This document shows positions 25,009 through 33,603 of a stretch of 64,000 nt of DNA, one piece after another (the first letter of the stretch is position 1; each line of letters opens with the position of its first letter). Both the position numbers and the translations under genes were made by a program. The notes beneath the pieces were generated by a model. The model saw only the letters and a program-made list of their open reading frames with translations. It was not told the origin of the DNA and made no database searches. This DNA is from UBA2336 sp964404445 (GTDB lineage: Bacteria; Bacteroidota; Bacteroidia; Cytophagales; Cyclobacteriaceae), in contig CAYOJW010000007.1 in assembly GCA_964404445.1 (NCBI GenBank), positions 1 through 64,000 of the forward strand, read 5' to 3'.

Positions 25009-27495
25009 TTATTGGTTTTGTTCTTCAATGTCAATTTTCTGGATTTTCTCGACCGATGAAATCTGGTCATCATCGTTCAGCTTTATTAGCCGCACGCCCT
25101 GAGTGGCACGACCCATCACGCGCAATTCTTCTACTTCAATACGAATGGTAATACCCGAACGGTTAATAATCATCAGTTCATCTTTATCGGTTACTTCTTT
25201 GATTGCAACAAGTTTGCCAGTTTTATCGGTAACGTTAATGGTCTTTACACCTTTTCCGCCCCGGTTGGTTACCCGGTAGTCGTCAATCAGCGAACGCTTG
25301 CCGTAACCTTTTTCCGAAACAACCAACAGGTTGGCATCGTCACGGGTAATGCACACCATCCCGATTACCTTATCCATCGGGTTATCGAGTGTTACACCAC
25401 GAACACCGGCTGCGGTACGCCCCATCGGTCGCACTTGCGATTCGTTAAAGCGAACCGCCTTACCTTCGGACTTCGCAATGATAATATCGTTCTTGCCATT
25501 AGTCAATGAAGCATTCAACAACTTATCGCCATCGTGTATGGTTATGGCTGTAATACCTCCCTGGCGCGGGCGCGAATAAGCCTCCAGCGATGTTTTCTTG
25601 ATCGTACCGTTTTCGGTACACAAAATCACAAAGGTGTTGGCTAAGTATTCTTCGTCCACTAAGTTTTTCACATTCAAAATAGCGCGGATGGTATCACCCG
25701 GCTGGATGTTAATCAGGTTTTGAACAGCCCGCCCTTTAGAGGTTTTGTTCCCTTCCGGAATTTCATATACCCGCTTCCAGTGAACCTGCCCCTGTTCGGT
25801 AAAGATGAGGAGGTAATTGTGCGCGTGGGCGATAAACAGGTGCTCGGTAAAATCATCTTCCTTGCTGGACGCTCCGCGCGAACCAACACCGCCCCTGCCC
25901 TGCGTGCGGTACTCCGAAAGAATGGTACGCTTGATATACCCCTGGTTGGAAACGGTTATCACCATCTCTTCGTTCGGGATCATATCTTCTACCGTGAAGT
26001 CTTCTTCGGTTTGAACAACCTCAGTTTTGCGTTCGTCACCGTAACGCTCTCTTACCTCGGTCAGTTCGTCTTTAATGATCTGCATCCGTAGCCCTTCGTT
26101 GTTCAGGATTTCGTTCAGCTTATCAATGAGGGCTTTTACTTCTTTATACTCCTGCTGAATCTTATCACGTTCCAGACCGGTTAACCGCTGGAGGCGCATA
26201 TCCAAAATGGCTTTCGCCTGAATTTCCGACAGTCCGAAGCGGGTCATCAGTTCAATACGGGCTGTATCAGGGTCTTTCGAGGCGCGAATAAGCGCGATTA
26301 CTTCATCGAGGTTATCGAGGGCTATCAGGTAACCCTCTAATATATGTGCCCGTCTTTCGGCTTCAGCCAACTCGTATTTCGTTCTGCGTACCACTACTTC
26401 ATGGCGGTGCTCCACGAAATATTTGATCAGGTCTTTCAGGTTTAAGGTATGCGGGCGGCCTTTTACAAGAGCTACATTATTAATTCCGAAAGAAGACTGT
26501 AAAGCCGTGAATTTGAACAGGTTATTAAGGATTATATTCGCAATGGCATCTTTCTTCAGATCATACACAATGCGAAGCCCTTCACGGTCTGATTCATCGC
26601 GGATGTCGGAAATCCCCTCGATTTTCTTTTCATTGATGAGCGCAGCCGTTTTTTCGATCATCAATGCCTTGTTTACCTGATATGGTATCTCGGTAACGAT
26701 AATCTGTTCACGGCCGGTGTTCGTAGTCACAATTTCAGCCCTGGCCCGTACCACCACCTTGCCCCTTCCGGTGCGGTAGGCTTCGCGAACCCCGCCAATA
26801 CCGTAAATGATGCCACCGGTTGGGAAGTCCGGGGCGGTAACTAACTTCATCAGCTCTTCAATGGCTATTTCGTTGTTATCGATATAAGCAATAATGCCAT
26901 CGACAACCTCGGTAAGATTGTGCGGAGCCATGTTGGTAGCCATACCCACGGCAATACCCGAAGCTCCATTGACCAACAGGTTTGGAATTTTGCTGGGCAA
27001 TACGCTCGGCTCACTGTTCTGATCATCGTACGTTGGCTTAAAATCGACCGTATCTTTGTTGATGTCGGCCAGGATTTCTTCGGCTAACCTGCGTAATCGC
27101 GCTTCGGTATAACGCATGGCGGCCGGTGCATCACCGTCAATCGAACCAAAGTTTCCCTGCCCATCGACTAACCGGTAACGCATCGACCAGTCTTGCGCCA
27201 TACGCACCATGGTATCGTAGATGGATGCATCACCGTGCGGGTGATACTTACCCATTACGTCCCCGACTATACGGGCTGATTTTTTGTAAGGTTTGTTGTA
27301 GTTGACCCCGAGTTCGAGCATACCGTACAACACCCTGCGGTGCACGGGTTTGAGGCCATCGCGCACATCGGGCAACGCACGCGAAATGATTACCGACATC
27401 GAATAATCGATGTAGGCGCCTCTCATTTCGTCTTCAATATTAATCGGGATTATTGCTTGTCTGCCTGGAGTCAGGCCACCGGTTTCTTCGGCCAT
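25009..27495 (-). CDS. gyrA: DNA gyrase subunit A
   Basis: Catalytic subunit of gyrase, which introduces negative supercoils in complex with GyrB. The breakage-reunion domain carries the active tyrosine Tyr129 in AAMRYTEARL; the C-terminal DNA-wrapping domain has six blade-like repeats and a GyrA-box variant NRGGKG. Length 828 is normal for GyrA. Residue 90, the equivalent of E. coli Ser83, is Ala (HGDASIYD), while the Asp87 equivalent (Asp94) is kept; M. tuberculosis shares this natural Ala. The start MAEETGG is a good ATG. Followed by the TPR gene. Confidence 0.97.
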   Translation of the reverse strand: MAEETGGLTPGRQAIIPINIEDEMRGAYIDYSMSVIISRALPDVRDGLKPVHRRVLYGMLELGVNYNKPYKKSARIVGDVMGKYHPHGDASIYDTMVRMAQDWSMRYRLVDGQGNFGSIDGDAPAAMRYTEARLRRLAEEILADINKDTVDFKPTYDDQNSEPSVLPSKIPNLLVNGASGIAVGMATNMAPHNLTEVVDGIIAYIDNNEIAIEELMKLVTAPDFPTGGIIYGIGGVREAYRTGRGKVVVRARAEIVTTNTGREQIIVTEIPYQVNKALMIEKTAALINEKKIEGISDIRDESDREGLRIVYDLKKDAIANIILNNLFKFTALQSSFGINNVALVKGRPHTLNLKDLIKYFVEHRHEVVVRRTKYELAEAERRAHILEGYLIALDNLDEVIALIRASKDPDTARIELMTRFGLSEIQAKAILDMRLQRLTGLERDKIQQEYKEVKALIDKLNEILNNEGLRMQIIKDELTEVRERYGDERKTEVVQTEEDFTVEDMIPNEEMVITVSNQGYIKRTILSEYRTQGRGGVGSRGASSKEDDFTEHLFIAHAHNYLLIFTEQGQVHWKRVYEIPEGNKTSKGRAVQNLINIQPGDTIRAILNVKNLVDEEYLANTFVILCTENGTIKKTSLEAYSRPRQGGITAITIHDGDKLLNASLTNGKNDIIIAKSEGKAVRFNESQVRPMGRTAAGVRGVTLDNPMDKVIGMVCITRDDANLLVVSEKGYGKRSLIDDYRVTNRGGKGVKTINVTDKTGKLVAIKEVTDKDELMIINRSGITIRIEVEELRVMGRATQGVRLIKLNDDDQISSVEKIQKIDIEEQNQ

Positions 27496-27583
27496 TTAAA
27501 GTTAAATTTGGTATAAAATTGCAGTCGTTTTTCGACCGAGCAAGATACCATTTTTCTGTCAAAAACAGACTGCGGAACCCGCC

Positions 27584-28663
27584 CTAATACGGATTTAATT
27601 TGCGTTTATTTTTGCCCTTGTATTTGATCAGCTCGGGGTAGTTTTCACCATAGTGCGGATTCTGTTTTTTGTATATCGGGTGAATCCTGCTCCTGTATTC
27701 GCGGTTTCCGTGGGCATGGTTAATTTGCGACCTGCATTGCTTGTGGTAGCACTTTCTTAACTCAGGTAAACGGTACGAAGCACCTACGTGGATGTAAAAG
27801 GCATTCATATTGTGCCGGATGTTTTTGTTGCTTTCGGACACGGTAAGGGTGTAACCTTTAAACTCGTACGAAGGCCGGACAAACAGCTTAAAATACTCTG
27901 ACATTTCGCGCTCGACCATAGCCCCCACGTTCACAAAAACACCGCGCTTCATTCCGTCCTTATCGAACTTCTTACCCAGACCATATCCCCCGATGTTGGC
28001 ATCGACCGTGAGCAGGTAATTATCGTACCGGTAAACCGAAGCTCCCAGCATTACAAAATACTTTTGCAGAAAGAAACTTGATACGGGTGACGAGAAACTG
28101 TTGATGTCCTTACCATACCGGAGGGGTTCAAAATCACCTACTTTGGTATATTCGGCCGAATAACCGATGCCGATACGATACCGGTTGAATTCGTAATGCA
28201 ACGTAGCGCGTATGGGAATGTTAAACGACTTGCTTTTAAAGCCGATCGTGGCGGTGTCGGAGTTTACCACATAATCAACATTTGGAACAGGAGGCGTAAA
28301 CGATGTGGCCGTGTCCATCCGGTTAAACCAGTTTATGTATGCCTGAGCCGGATCGAAAACCAACGGCTTACCGCCAACGGCAGGCTGGTAAATACTGTAC
28401 CCGTCAAGTTTGTGTTTAAACGTAGTTGAACCATACCCGGTGCTTAAACCAAACGTAAATTTGCTTAACAGCTTACGGATGCCCGGCCCCTGGCGTTCGA
28501 CATAAAAATGATCTAACGGAATGGTAGGTTGCTTGTCGCCCTGCGCGCTAACTTCGGGTACAACGCATACATTCGTTACCAGCAGTAACAACACAACAAG
28601 CCATACCGTATGGGGTATTAACTGGTCAGGCAGCGCATTAAGATTGTGCAACAATCTCTTCAT
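27584..28663 (-). CDS. envelope protein of unknown function
   Basis: A 359-residue protein with a hydrophobic N-terminal segment (residues 15-40, ending SAQ) read as a signal peptide. The middle has many alternating aromatic strands (FGLSTGYGSTTFKH, YRIGIGYSAEYTKVG, YFVMLGASVYRYDNYL), consistent with an outer-membrane barrel; the C-terminal 70 residues are very basic (HKQCRSQINHAHGNREYR..KNKRKLNPY). It ends 88 bases upstream of the gyrase start region on the same strand. Family not recognised; the basic tail is unusual. Confidence 0.75.
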   Translation of the reverse strand: MKRLLHNLNALPDQLIPHTVWLVVLLLLVTNVCVVPEVSAQGDKQPTIPLDHFYVERQGPGIRKLLSKFTFGLSTGYGSTTFKHKLDGYSIYQPAVGGKPLVFDPAQAYINWFNRMDTATSFTPPVPNVDYVVNSDTATIGFKSKSFNIPIRATLHYEFNRYRIGIGYSAEYTKVGDFEPLRYGKDINSFSSPVSSFFLQKYFVMLGASVYRYDNYLLTVDANIGGYGLGKKFDKDGMKRGVFVNVGAMVEREMSEYFKLFVRPSYEFKGYTLTVSESNKNIRHNMNAFYIHVGASYRLPELRKCYHKQCRSQINHAHGNREYRSRIHPIYKKQNPHYGENYPELIKYKGKNKRKLNPY

Positions 28664-28846
28664 GTATGAATCACTTGAATCCGCCTATCCCGGCCGGAAA
28701 ACCTTAAAATTAATCGAATTTCAGACATATTCCTACTCAATACCCTGCCGATTTGGTTTCTAACGATGCGAAGGTGTGAAATAGTGTTTGCCCCGGTTGT
28801 CGTGTACGTGAAGTTGTGGTGAACAGGCTCTCGCCTGCCGTTCGGT

Positions 28847-29506
28847 CTAAATGCTTTTTAGCTGACTGATAACTGCTTTCGGATCTGCTGCACTGAACAC
28901 AAAATTTCCGGCCACCAGCGCGTCCGCCCCTGCCGCTAACAATGCTTTGGCGTTACCCAGGTTTACACCGCCATCAATTTCAATCAATGCTTTTGAGTTT
29001 GTGCGCTGAATCAACTCTTTCAGTTGCCTCACCTTACTGTATGTATTCTCAATAAACTTTTGTCCACCAAAGCCCGGGTTAACCGACATCAAACAAACCA
29101 AATCGGCATCGGCTATAACGTTCTCAAGCGATGAAATAGCCGTGTGCGGATTCACCGCAATACCTGCTTTACAGCCCAATGCCTTAATCTGCTGAAGATT
29201 GCGGTGCAAGTGGTTGCAGGCTTCAATGTGTACCGATATAATTTCAGCCCCGGCTTTCTGAAAGGCTTCCACGTAACGTTCGGGGTTGATAATCATCAGG
29301 TGTACATCCAACGGTTTTTTAGCGTGGCGTTTTATGGCTTCGGTAACCGGAATACCAAACGAAATGTTGGGCACGAACTCGCCATCCATAATGTCAACGT
29401 GAATCCAATCGGCTTCGCTACTGTTCAGCATGGTTATTTCACGTTCAAGATTTGCGAAATCGGACGCTAAAACAGACGGTGCAACAATCGGACGACCCAT
29501 AGCCAT
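28847..29506 (-). CDS. rpe: ribulose-phosphate 3-epimerase
   Basis: Interconverts ribulose 5-phosphate and xylulose 5-phosphate in the pentose phosphate pathway. TIM barrel with the family motifs ASDFANLE, DWIHVDIMDGEFVPN (metal-binding His and catalytic Asp), VHLMI, VHIEA, MSVNPGFGGQ and EIDGGV (phosphate site). The 219-residue length fits. The ATG at 29506 is preferred: a full promoter (TATATTTG with TTTC 19 bases upstream) ends nine bases before it, whereas the longer TTG-initiated reading overlaps the promoter. Confidence 0.96.
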   Translation of the reverse strand: MAMGRPIVAPSVLASDFANLEREITMLNSSEADWIHVDIMDGEFVPNISFGIPVTEAIKRHAKKPLDVHLMIINPERYVEAFQKAGAEIISVHIEACNHLHRNLQQIKALGCKAGIAVNPHTAISSLENVIADADLVCLMSVNPGFGGQKFIENTYSKVRQLKELIQRTNSKALIEIDGGVNLGNAKALLAAGADALVAGNFVFSAADPKAVISQLKSI

Positions 29507-29515
29507 AAATTTGAA

Positions 29516-29546
29516 CAAATATAACGTTGTGCCCCGGCTTTAGAAA
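29516..29546 (-). promoter_or_regulatory. promoter of rpe
   Basis: Minus-strand TATATTTG (29516-29523) with TTTC (29543-29546) 19 bases upstream; only nine bases precede the ATG, so the 5' leader is very short. Confidence 0.65.
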
Positions 29547-29558
29547 ACAGAAATGAGG

Positions 29559-31199
29559 CTAATGCCTGATCAGCTTATGCACTTCAACACGGCTGCCTGT
29601 TTGTATGCGCAAAAAATAGACTCCGGGCGTAAGCGCCTGCATATTTAAAGAATACGTTTGATCAGGCCAATTATAGGTTGGCGTACTGCGAAAGAGTATT
29701 TGCCCCTGCGCATTGCTGAGGATTACCTGATCGATATGCAACTGCGCTGAATTTTTAGGGGACATCCACACGGTGCCGGTTACCGGGTTCGGATATACCT
29801 TAAACGCTTTATGCTGTTCGGGCTGCACGTTGGTAACTTCCATATACTGCGACACCGCCCGGTAATGCGGAATACCATAACCCAGCGAATTATCGGGTGC
29901 AGTCGCCTGAGATGATGATTTACGGATGGCATCTGCCAAATCTAACCGGTTTAGATCCGGATACTTTTGCATCAGCCCTGCTACGAGGGCAGTTGTAAGT
30001 GGTGCCGAAAGCGATGTGCCATTTGCCAACCCCAGGCTGCCGTTGGCTTTTATAACCGAAACACTTGTTCCCAACGCCACAACATCGGGCTTTATACGGC
30101 CATCGGCCGATGGGCCAATAGAACTCGTAATGCTTTTAAACCCCGCAAGGTTAACGTTACCTACGGCAAGCACATCGTTACCATCGGCCGGGGCTGTAAT
30201 GATTTTCCAGTTTACATCGGCACCGGAGTTGCCTGCACTGTTCACAACCAGCATACCTTTGGCAACGGCCGTTTGGGCTGCCCGTGTTATTACCGGGGTT
30301 TGCCCATCCATTTGGCTTGTTGTATAATCCATCACGGGGTCGTCAAACGTATTATAGCCGAGCGAAGAGTTGATCAGGTCAACACCTGCACTGTCGGCAC
30401 GTTCGGCAGCAAACAACCAATAATATTCTTCTACGCGGTACTCCGAACCTACATCTTCAGTTATGTATAACTGAAAACTTGCCTTATACGCCCCACCTGT
30501 AAACTGTCCTTCGCTATGAACACCCATAACCGACAGTACGTTGGTTCCGTGTTCGCTATACCGGAAAACGTTGCTTTCGTTGCGGGTAAAATCGTACGAT
30601 GCAGAAGCGTTGAACCGGTTGCTGTATAAATCCTGAAAAGCCGGAACGGTATTGACCCCCAGAAACCCCCCATCCAACACCGCAATGGTAATACCTTCGC
30701 CATGAAAACCATCTTCATGCATGGTATCGATACCCAGCATAGCCAACTGCGCATCGGTTGTTTCATCATTTGTTTCCTGCGCTTCCGCTAACTTATTACT
30801 TTTTGTTACCCGACCTGCGGGCAAATCACCGGGGGCTACCCTTTCGGTACGGTTATTATCCACAAAGGGTAAAAGATTAACATCTGTTAATTGCGCTTCG
30901 GTACAGGCTATCAGCACACCATTCATCCATTTGGTAGTGTATAATAATTTTACCCCTGTATTCCGAACAGCCTGTACATAACTCTGCGTAACGGGTAAAT
31001 CTTCGTATGTGATGGTTACATTCTGTTTAAGCCTTCGTTGAACAGCGGCCTCGCTTAAAAATGTTGCCGGATTATTTACGGTATGCGCTGTACCCGATTT
31101 ATCCTTAAAAAAAATCATGTAACGGTTTACCTGTCCCGCTGCATCAACAGCGATCAGTACAAAGAACACGATAACGATAATTGGTTTAATGCCGGCCAT
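29559..31199 (-). CDS. T9SS-exported subtilisin-family protease (S8)
   Basis: Secreted serine endopeptidase. Signal peptide (residues 1-22), a propeptide-like region to about 165, then the S8 domain with triad Asp176 (AVLDGG), His217 (EHGTNV) and Ser396 (NGTSLSAP) and oxyanion Asn324 (SAGNSG). The last 80 residues are a type IX secretion sorting domain (VYPNPVTG..., VYFLRIQTG...). At 546 residues it is complete. It lies immediately after the lipoprotein gene, overlapping it by 14 bases, so probably co-transcribed from the promoter at 31927. Substrate unknown. Confidence 0.93.
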   Translation of the reverse strand: MAGIKPIIVIVFFVLIAVDAAGQVNRYMIFFKDKSGTAHTVNNPATFLSEAAVQRRLKQNVTITYEDLPVTQSYVQAVRNTGVKLLYTTKWMNGVLIACTEAQLTDVNLLPFVDNNRTERVAPGDLPAGRVTKSNKLAEAQETNDETTDAQLAMLGIDTMHEDGFHGEGITIAVLDGGFLGVNTVPAFQDLYSNRFNASASYDFTRNESNVFRYSEHGTNVLSVMGVHSEGQFTGGAYKASFQLYITEDVGSEYRVEEYYWLFAAERADSAGVDLINSSLGYNTFDDPVMDYTTSQMDGQTPVITRAAQTAVAKGMLVVNSAGNSGADVNWKIITAPADGNDVLAVGNVNLAGFKSITSSIGPSADGRIKPDVVALGTSVSVIKANGSLGLANGTSLSAPLTTALVAGLMQKYPDLNRLDLADAIRKSSSQATAPDNSLGYGIPHYRAVSQYMEVTNVQPEQHKAFKVYPNPVTGTVWMSPKNSAQLHIDQVILSNAQGQILFRSTPTYNWPDQTYSLNMQALTPGVYFLRIQTGSRVEVHKLIRH

Positions 31200-31875
31200 A
31201 CGATTTCAACACCTGTTCATACGCTGTTCCGCCAATAACATATTCGGTACCTACCGGACAATTTTGCGAATTGTTACAATAGGTCAGCACAACACTCTTT
31301 TTATAAATTAACCCAATATTGCGCGCATACACTTCCTGCCGCTGATCGCGTTCAAGAATATCGAAATCATCGTGCTGAATTACCTGAATACAATCGTTTA
31401 TCGTTTCACCGTCAGGCAATTGGTACGGCTTGCCGGTACTGGCTATGGTGTATTCGTCAGTACCGAGTGTATTCAACATATTACCGTTCCATCTCGCACC
31501 CACGCCCGAAAACAATAACCGCACATAGGCTATATTTCCCTCGCTGACAATTACCGAGTTAGGTGTTAACCGTGCCGACCATGAATCTTTAAACGCCCAA
31601 ACATCGGCTTGTGTTTCGCGCGTGTAGCGGTGAATCACATAGGTAAACGTACCTATATCGTTATAAAACGAATCGACTACTTCGGTTTTCAACTCATAAA
31701 AAACCGTTGTAGCGGTATTATTGGCTGTATAGTTTGTTTCTTCTACGGCATAGACCTGGTAAAAGCCTGTACGCAGGGGAAAATACTCGGTATCAGGCAA
31801 CCGTGGATCGTCCTCACCGCACGATGCCATGAACAGAAGTAGAAAGACAACACTATATTTGCACAAAGTTTTCAC
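31186..31875 (-). CDS. lipoprotein of unknown function, GTG start
   Basis: A 229-residue lipoprotein with lipobox MASC. The ATG at 31926 lies directly against a perfect -7 box (TAACTTTG, 31927-31934), so it would sit upstream of the transcript start; the GTG at 31875 gives a textbook signal peptide (MKTLCKYSVVFLLLFMASC) and is chosen. The mature part (LPDTEYFPLRTGFYQVYAVEET...) is beta-rich. The 3' end overlaps the subtilase gene by 14 bases, suggesting translational coupling. Family not recognised. Confidence 0.75.
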   Translation of the reverse strand: MKTLCKYSVVFLLLFMASCGEDDPRLPDTEYFPLRTGFYQVYAVEETNYTANNTATTVFYELKTEVVDSFYNDIGTFTYVIHRYTRETQADVWAFKDSWSARLTPNSVIVSEGNIAYVRLLFSGVGARWNGNMLNTLGTDEYTIASTGKPYQLPDGETINDCIQVIQHDDFDILERDQRQEVYARNIGLIYKKSVVLTYCNNSQNCPVGTEYVIGGTAYEQVLKSYGRH

Positions 31876-31926
31876 GGAACGGGTATTAACGATCAATCCT
31901 CCGGTAGCTTTAAACGTAAACGGCAT

Positions 31927-31934
31927 CAAAGTTA
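31927..31934 (-). promoter_or_regulatory. promoter of lipoprotein/subtilase pair
   Basis: Perfect -7 box TAACTTTG on the minus strand, immediately before an ATG that cannot be the start; it supports the GTG at 31875. Confidence 0.5.
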
Positions 31935-31955
31935 TTTCTTTCTTTCGGAATACAC

Positions 31956-32549
31956 ATGGCATTAAAAACAATCGTTAAAGTAGGTAAAATTTCTAATCTG
32001 AGCGATGCCCGGTATTGTGCAGGCATGAATGCGGCTATGCTCGGGTTTAATGTAATAGAAGGACAGGAACACTATGTTAGCCCCACTCTGTTCAAGGAAA
32101 TACGGGGTTGGTTTACCGGCCCCTCGGTAGTAGCCGAAGTTTACGGCATAAACCAGTATGAAGACCTGGCCGGTATTATCGGAAACTATTTGCCCGATTT
32201 TATTGAAGGATCGCTGCGCGACATTAGAAAACTACACACTGCCTTTGCGGCCTGCATCCTGTCGTCTAACTATGCCGAGCTAAAAGCCCATGAACACGAA
32301 TTAGGTCTTTACCGAAACCAGATTGCATACATTCTGTTGCCCGAATCAACACCGGAGCATGAAATTGAAGAACTCGCGAAAGAGTATAAAATTTTGTTAG
32401 CCATCGAAACCGAAAATCCTTCTGATCGCGTGCTGAACAATCCGCACATTAACGGTATTGCCCTAACCGGAAGCGTTGAAGACAAACCCGGACTTAAAAA
32501 CTACGATACCCTGGCTTCGGTTTTTGAACGGTTGGAAGACGATGATTAA
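31956..32549 (+). CDS. TrpF-like protein lacking the catalytic Cys
   Basis: A 197-residue protein related to phosphoribosylanthranilate isomerase. The start aligns with TrpF (KVGKISNLSDARYCAGMNAAMLGF) and the end with its last barrel strand (ALTGSVEDKPGLKNYD). But the KxCGI motif reads KVGKI, so the catalytic Cys (position 10) is Gly, and the glycine-rich phosphate loop (SGGLxxxN) is missing. A TIM-barrel pseudoenzyme with another role is the best reading. It is not in a tryptophan operon; it diverges from the lipoprotein/subtilase pair and converges with the protease gene. Confidence 0.75.
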   Translation: MALKTIVKVGKISNLSDARYCAGMNAAMLGFNVIEGQEHYVSPTLFKEIRGWFTGPSVVAEVYGINQYEDLAGIIGNYLPDFIEGSLRDIRKLHTAFAACILSSNYAELKAHEHELGLYRNQIAYILLPESTPEHEIEELAKEYKILLAIETENPSDRVLNNPHINGIALTGSVEDKPGLKNYDTLASVFERLEDDD

Positions 32550-32631
32550 TAACATTATATTACTATGAAAGTTTAAGTTTCCCCTATTTTCAAACATTTT
32601 TAGTGAATTAAAAAAAGAGAGATCTCAAACA

Positions 32632-33591
32632 TCACAAAATCTGTACTTTAAGGTAATGCAATGCCGGAGGCAAAGCTGCAGCTATTGCAAACTCTTCTGC
32701 CGGGTGCGGGCTTGTTTCACCTCCCACCGTGACACCAATGCCGCGATTATGGTCATCGTACCATACCGCACCCGAATCTCCACCATAGGAAATTTCAATA
32801 TTGTTTGGATTACCATTAAGCGGAATTATATGTACTCCATATTGAATCGTTCCTGCGTCTGTATTATATGTACCAAAACCATCAACAATACCTGTTGTCA
32901 TAGCCGTAGTTCTTCCTGACTTGTGTACCCGTTTACCAATCAATGACAAGCTTAAATATTCACTAAACGGTGGCGGTGCAACTACTCTGACATTACTTCC
33001 GAACTGCCGCACATCAAACTGGATTGGTGTATTCAGCCATGCAACAGCAACATCCATGGGGAGATGTTTGCGAAGAATTTTTGCGATCGGTTTATTAGAC
33101 GGATAGCCATTATCAAACCGGGCAGGCTGGAAAACGGGATCGCCAGGATGCGTTGGTAAAACATGCGCAGCTGTAAGTATCCCGTACACAGAAGGTTTTT
33201 CAATATCCCGAACAATAAGTCCCAATGTACCGCAACTACCAAAAGCATCCCCTAAACTGATACCCGGACGAATAACAGTATGTTTTTTAATTCGATCAGG
33301 TTCAAATTTTATATATCCCGGCTGACCCCAACGCTCAACGTAATTAGCCTGCAGCACATCTGTAGGAACACCCAGAATAGTTTTTGGAATGCGCTCTCCT
33401 TTACGAAATTTTCCATTTCGGATTTTTTGTTTTACATGCACACGGATACACAATCTACCGGTTCGTTTATGATCTGTAAATTTTAAACCAACATCAATGC
33501 CGGTAACATAGGACAAATGCCTAAAGCGTCTATAGGCTTCATCATAGGCTCGCCAATAACGGCTGTGGGATTGTTCAGATTTCTTTGTCAT
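32632..33591 (-). CDS. trypsin-fold serine protease, cytoplasmic-type
   Basis: A 319-residue protein with a complete chymotrypsin-like triad: His143 (LTAAHV), Asp180 (MDVAVAWL) and Ser273 (YGGDSGAVW). The first 100 residues form a distinct N-terminal domain (GIDVGLKFTDHKRTGRL, VPTDVLQANY) that I associate with uncharacterised NAL1-like bacterial proteases. No signal peptide or membrane segment is seen, unusual for a trypsin-type enzyme. It starts 12 bases after the LpxR-like gene on the same strand and is probably the last gene of that operon. Substrate unknown. Confidence 0.82.
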   Translation of the reverse strand: MTKKSEQSHSRYWRAYDEAYRRFRHLSYVTGIDVGLKFTDHKRTGRLCIRVHVKQKIRNGKFRKGERIPKTILGVPTDVLQANYVERWGQPGYIKFEPDRIKKHTVIRPGISLGDAFGSCGTLGLIVRDIEKPSVYGILTAAHVLPTHPGDPVFQPARFDNGYPSNKPIAKILRKHLPMDVAVAWLNTPIQFDVRQFGSNVRVVAPPPFSEYLSLSLIGKRVHKSGRTTAMTTGIVDGFGTYNTDAGTIQYGVHIIPLNGNPNNIEISYGGDSGAVWYDDHNRGIGVTVGGETSPHPAEEFAIAAALPPALHYLKVQIL

Positions 33592-33603
33592 AACAAAAAT
33601 GAT

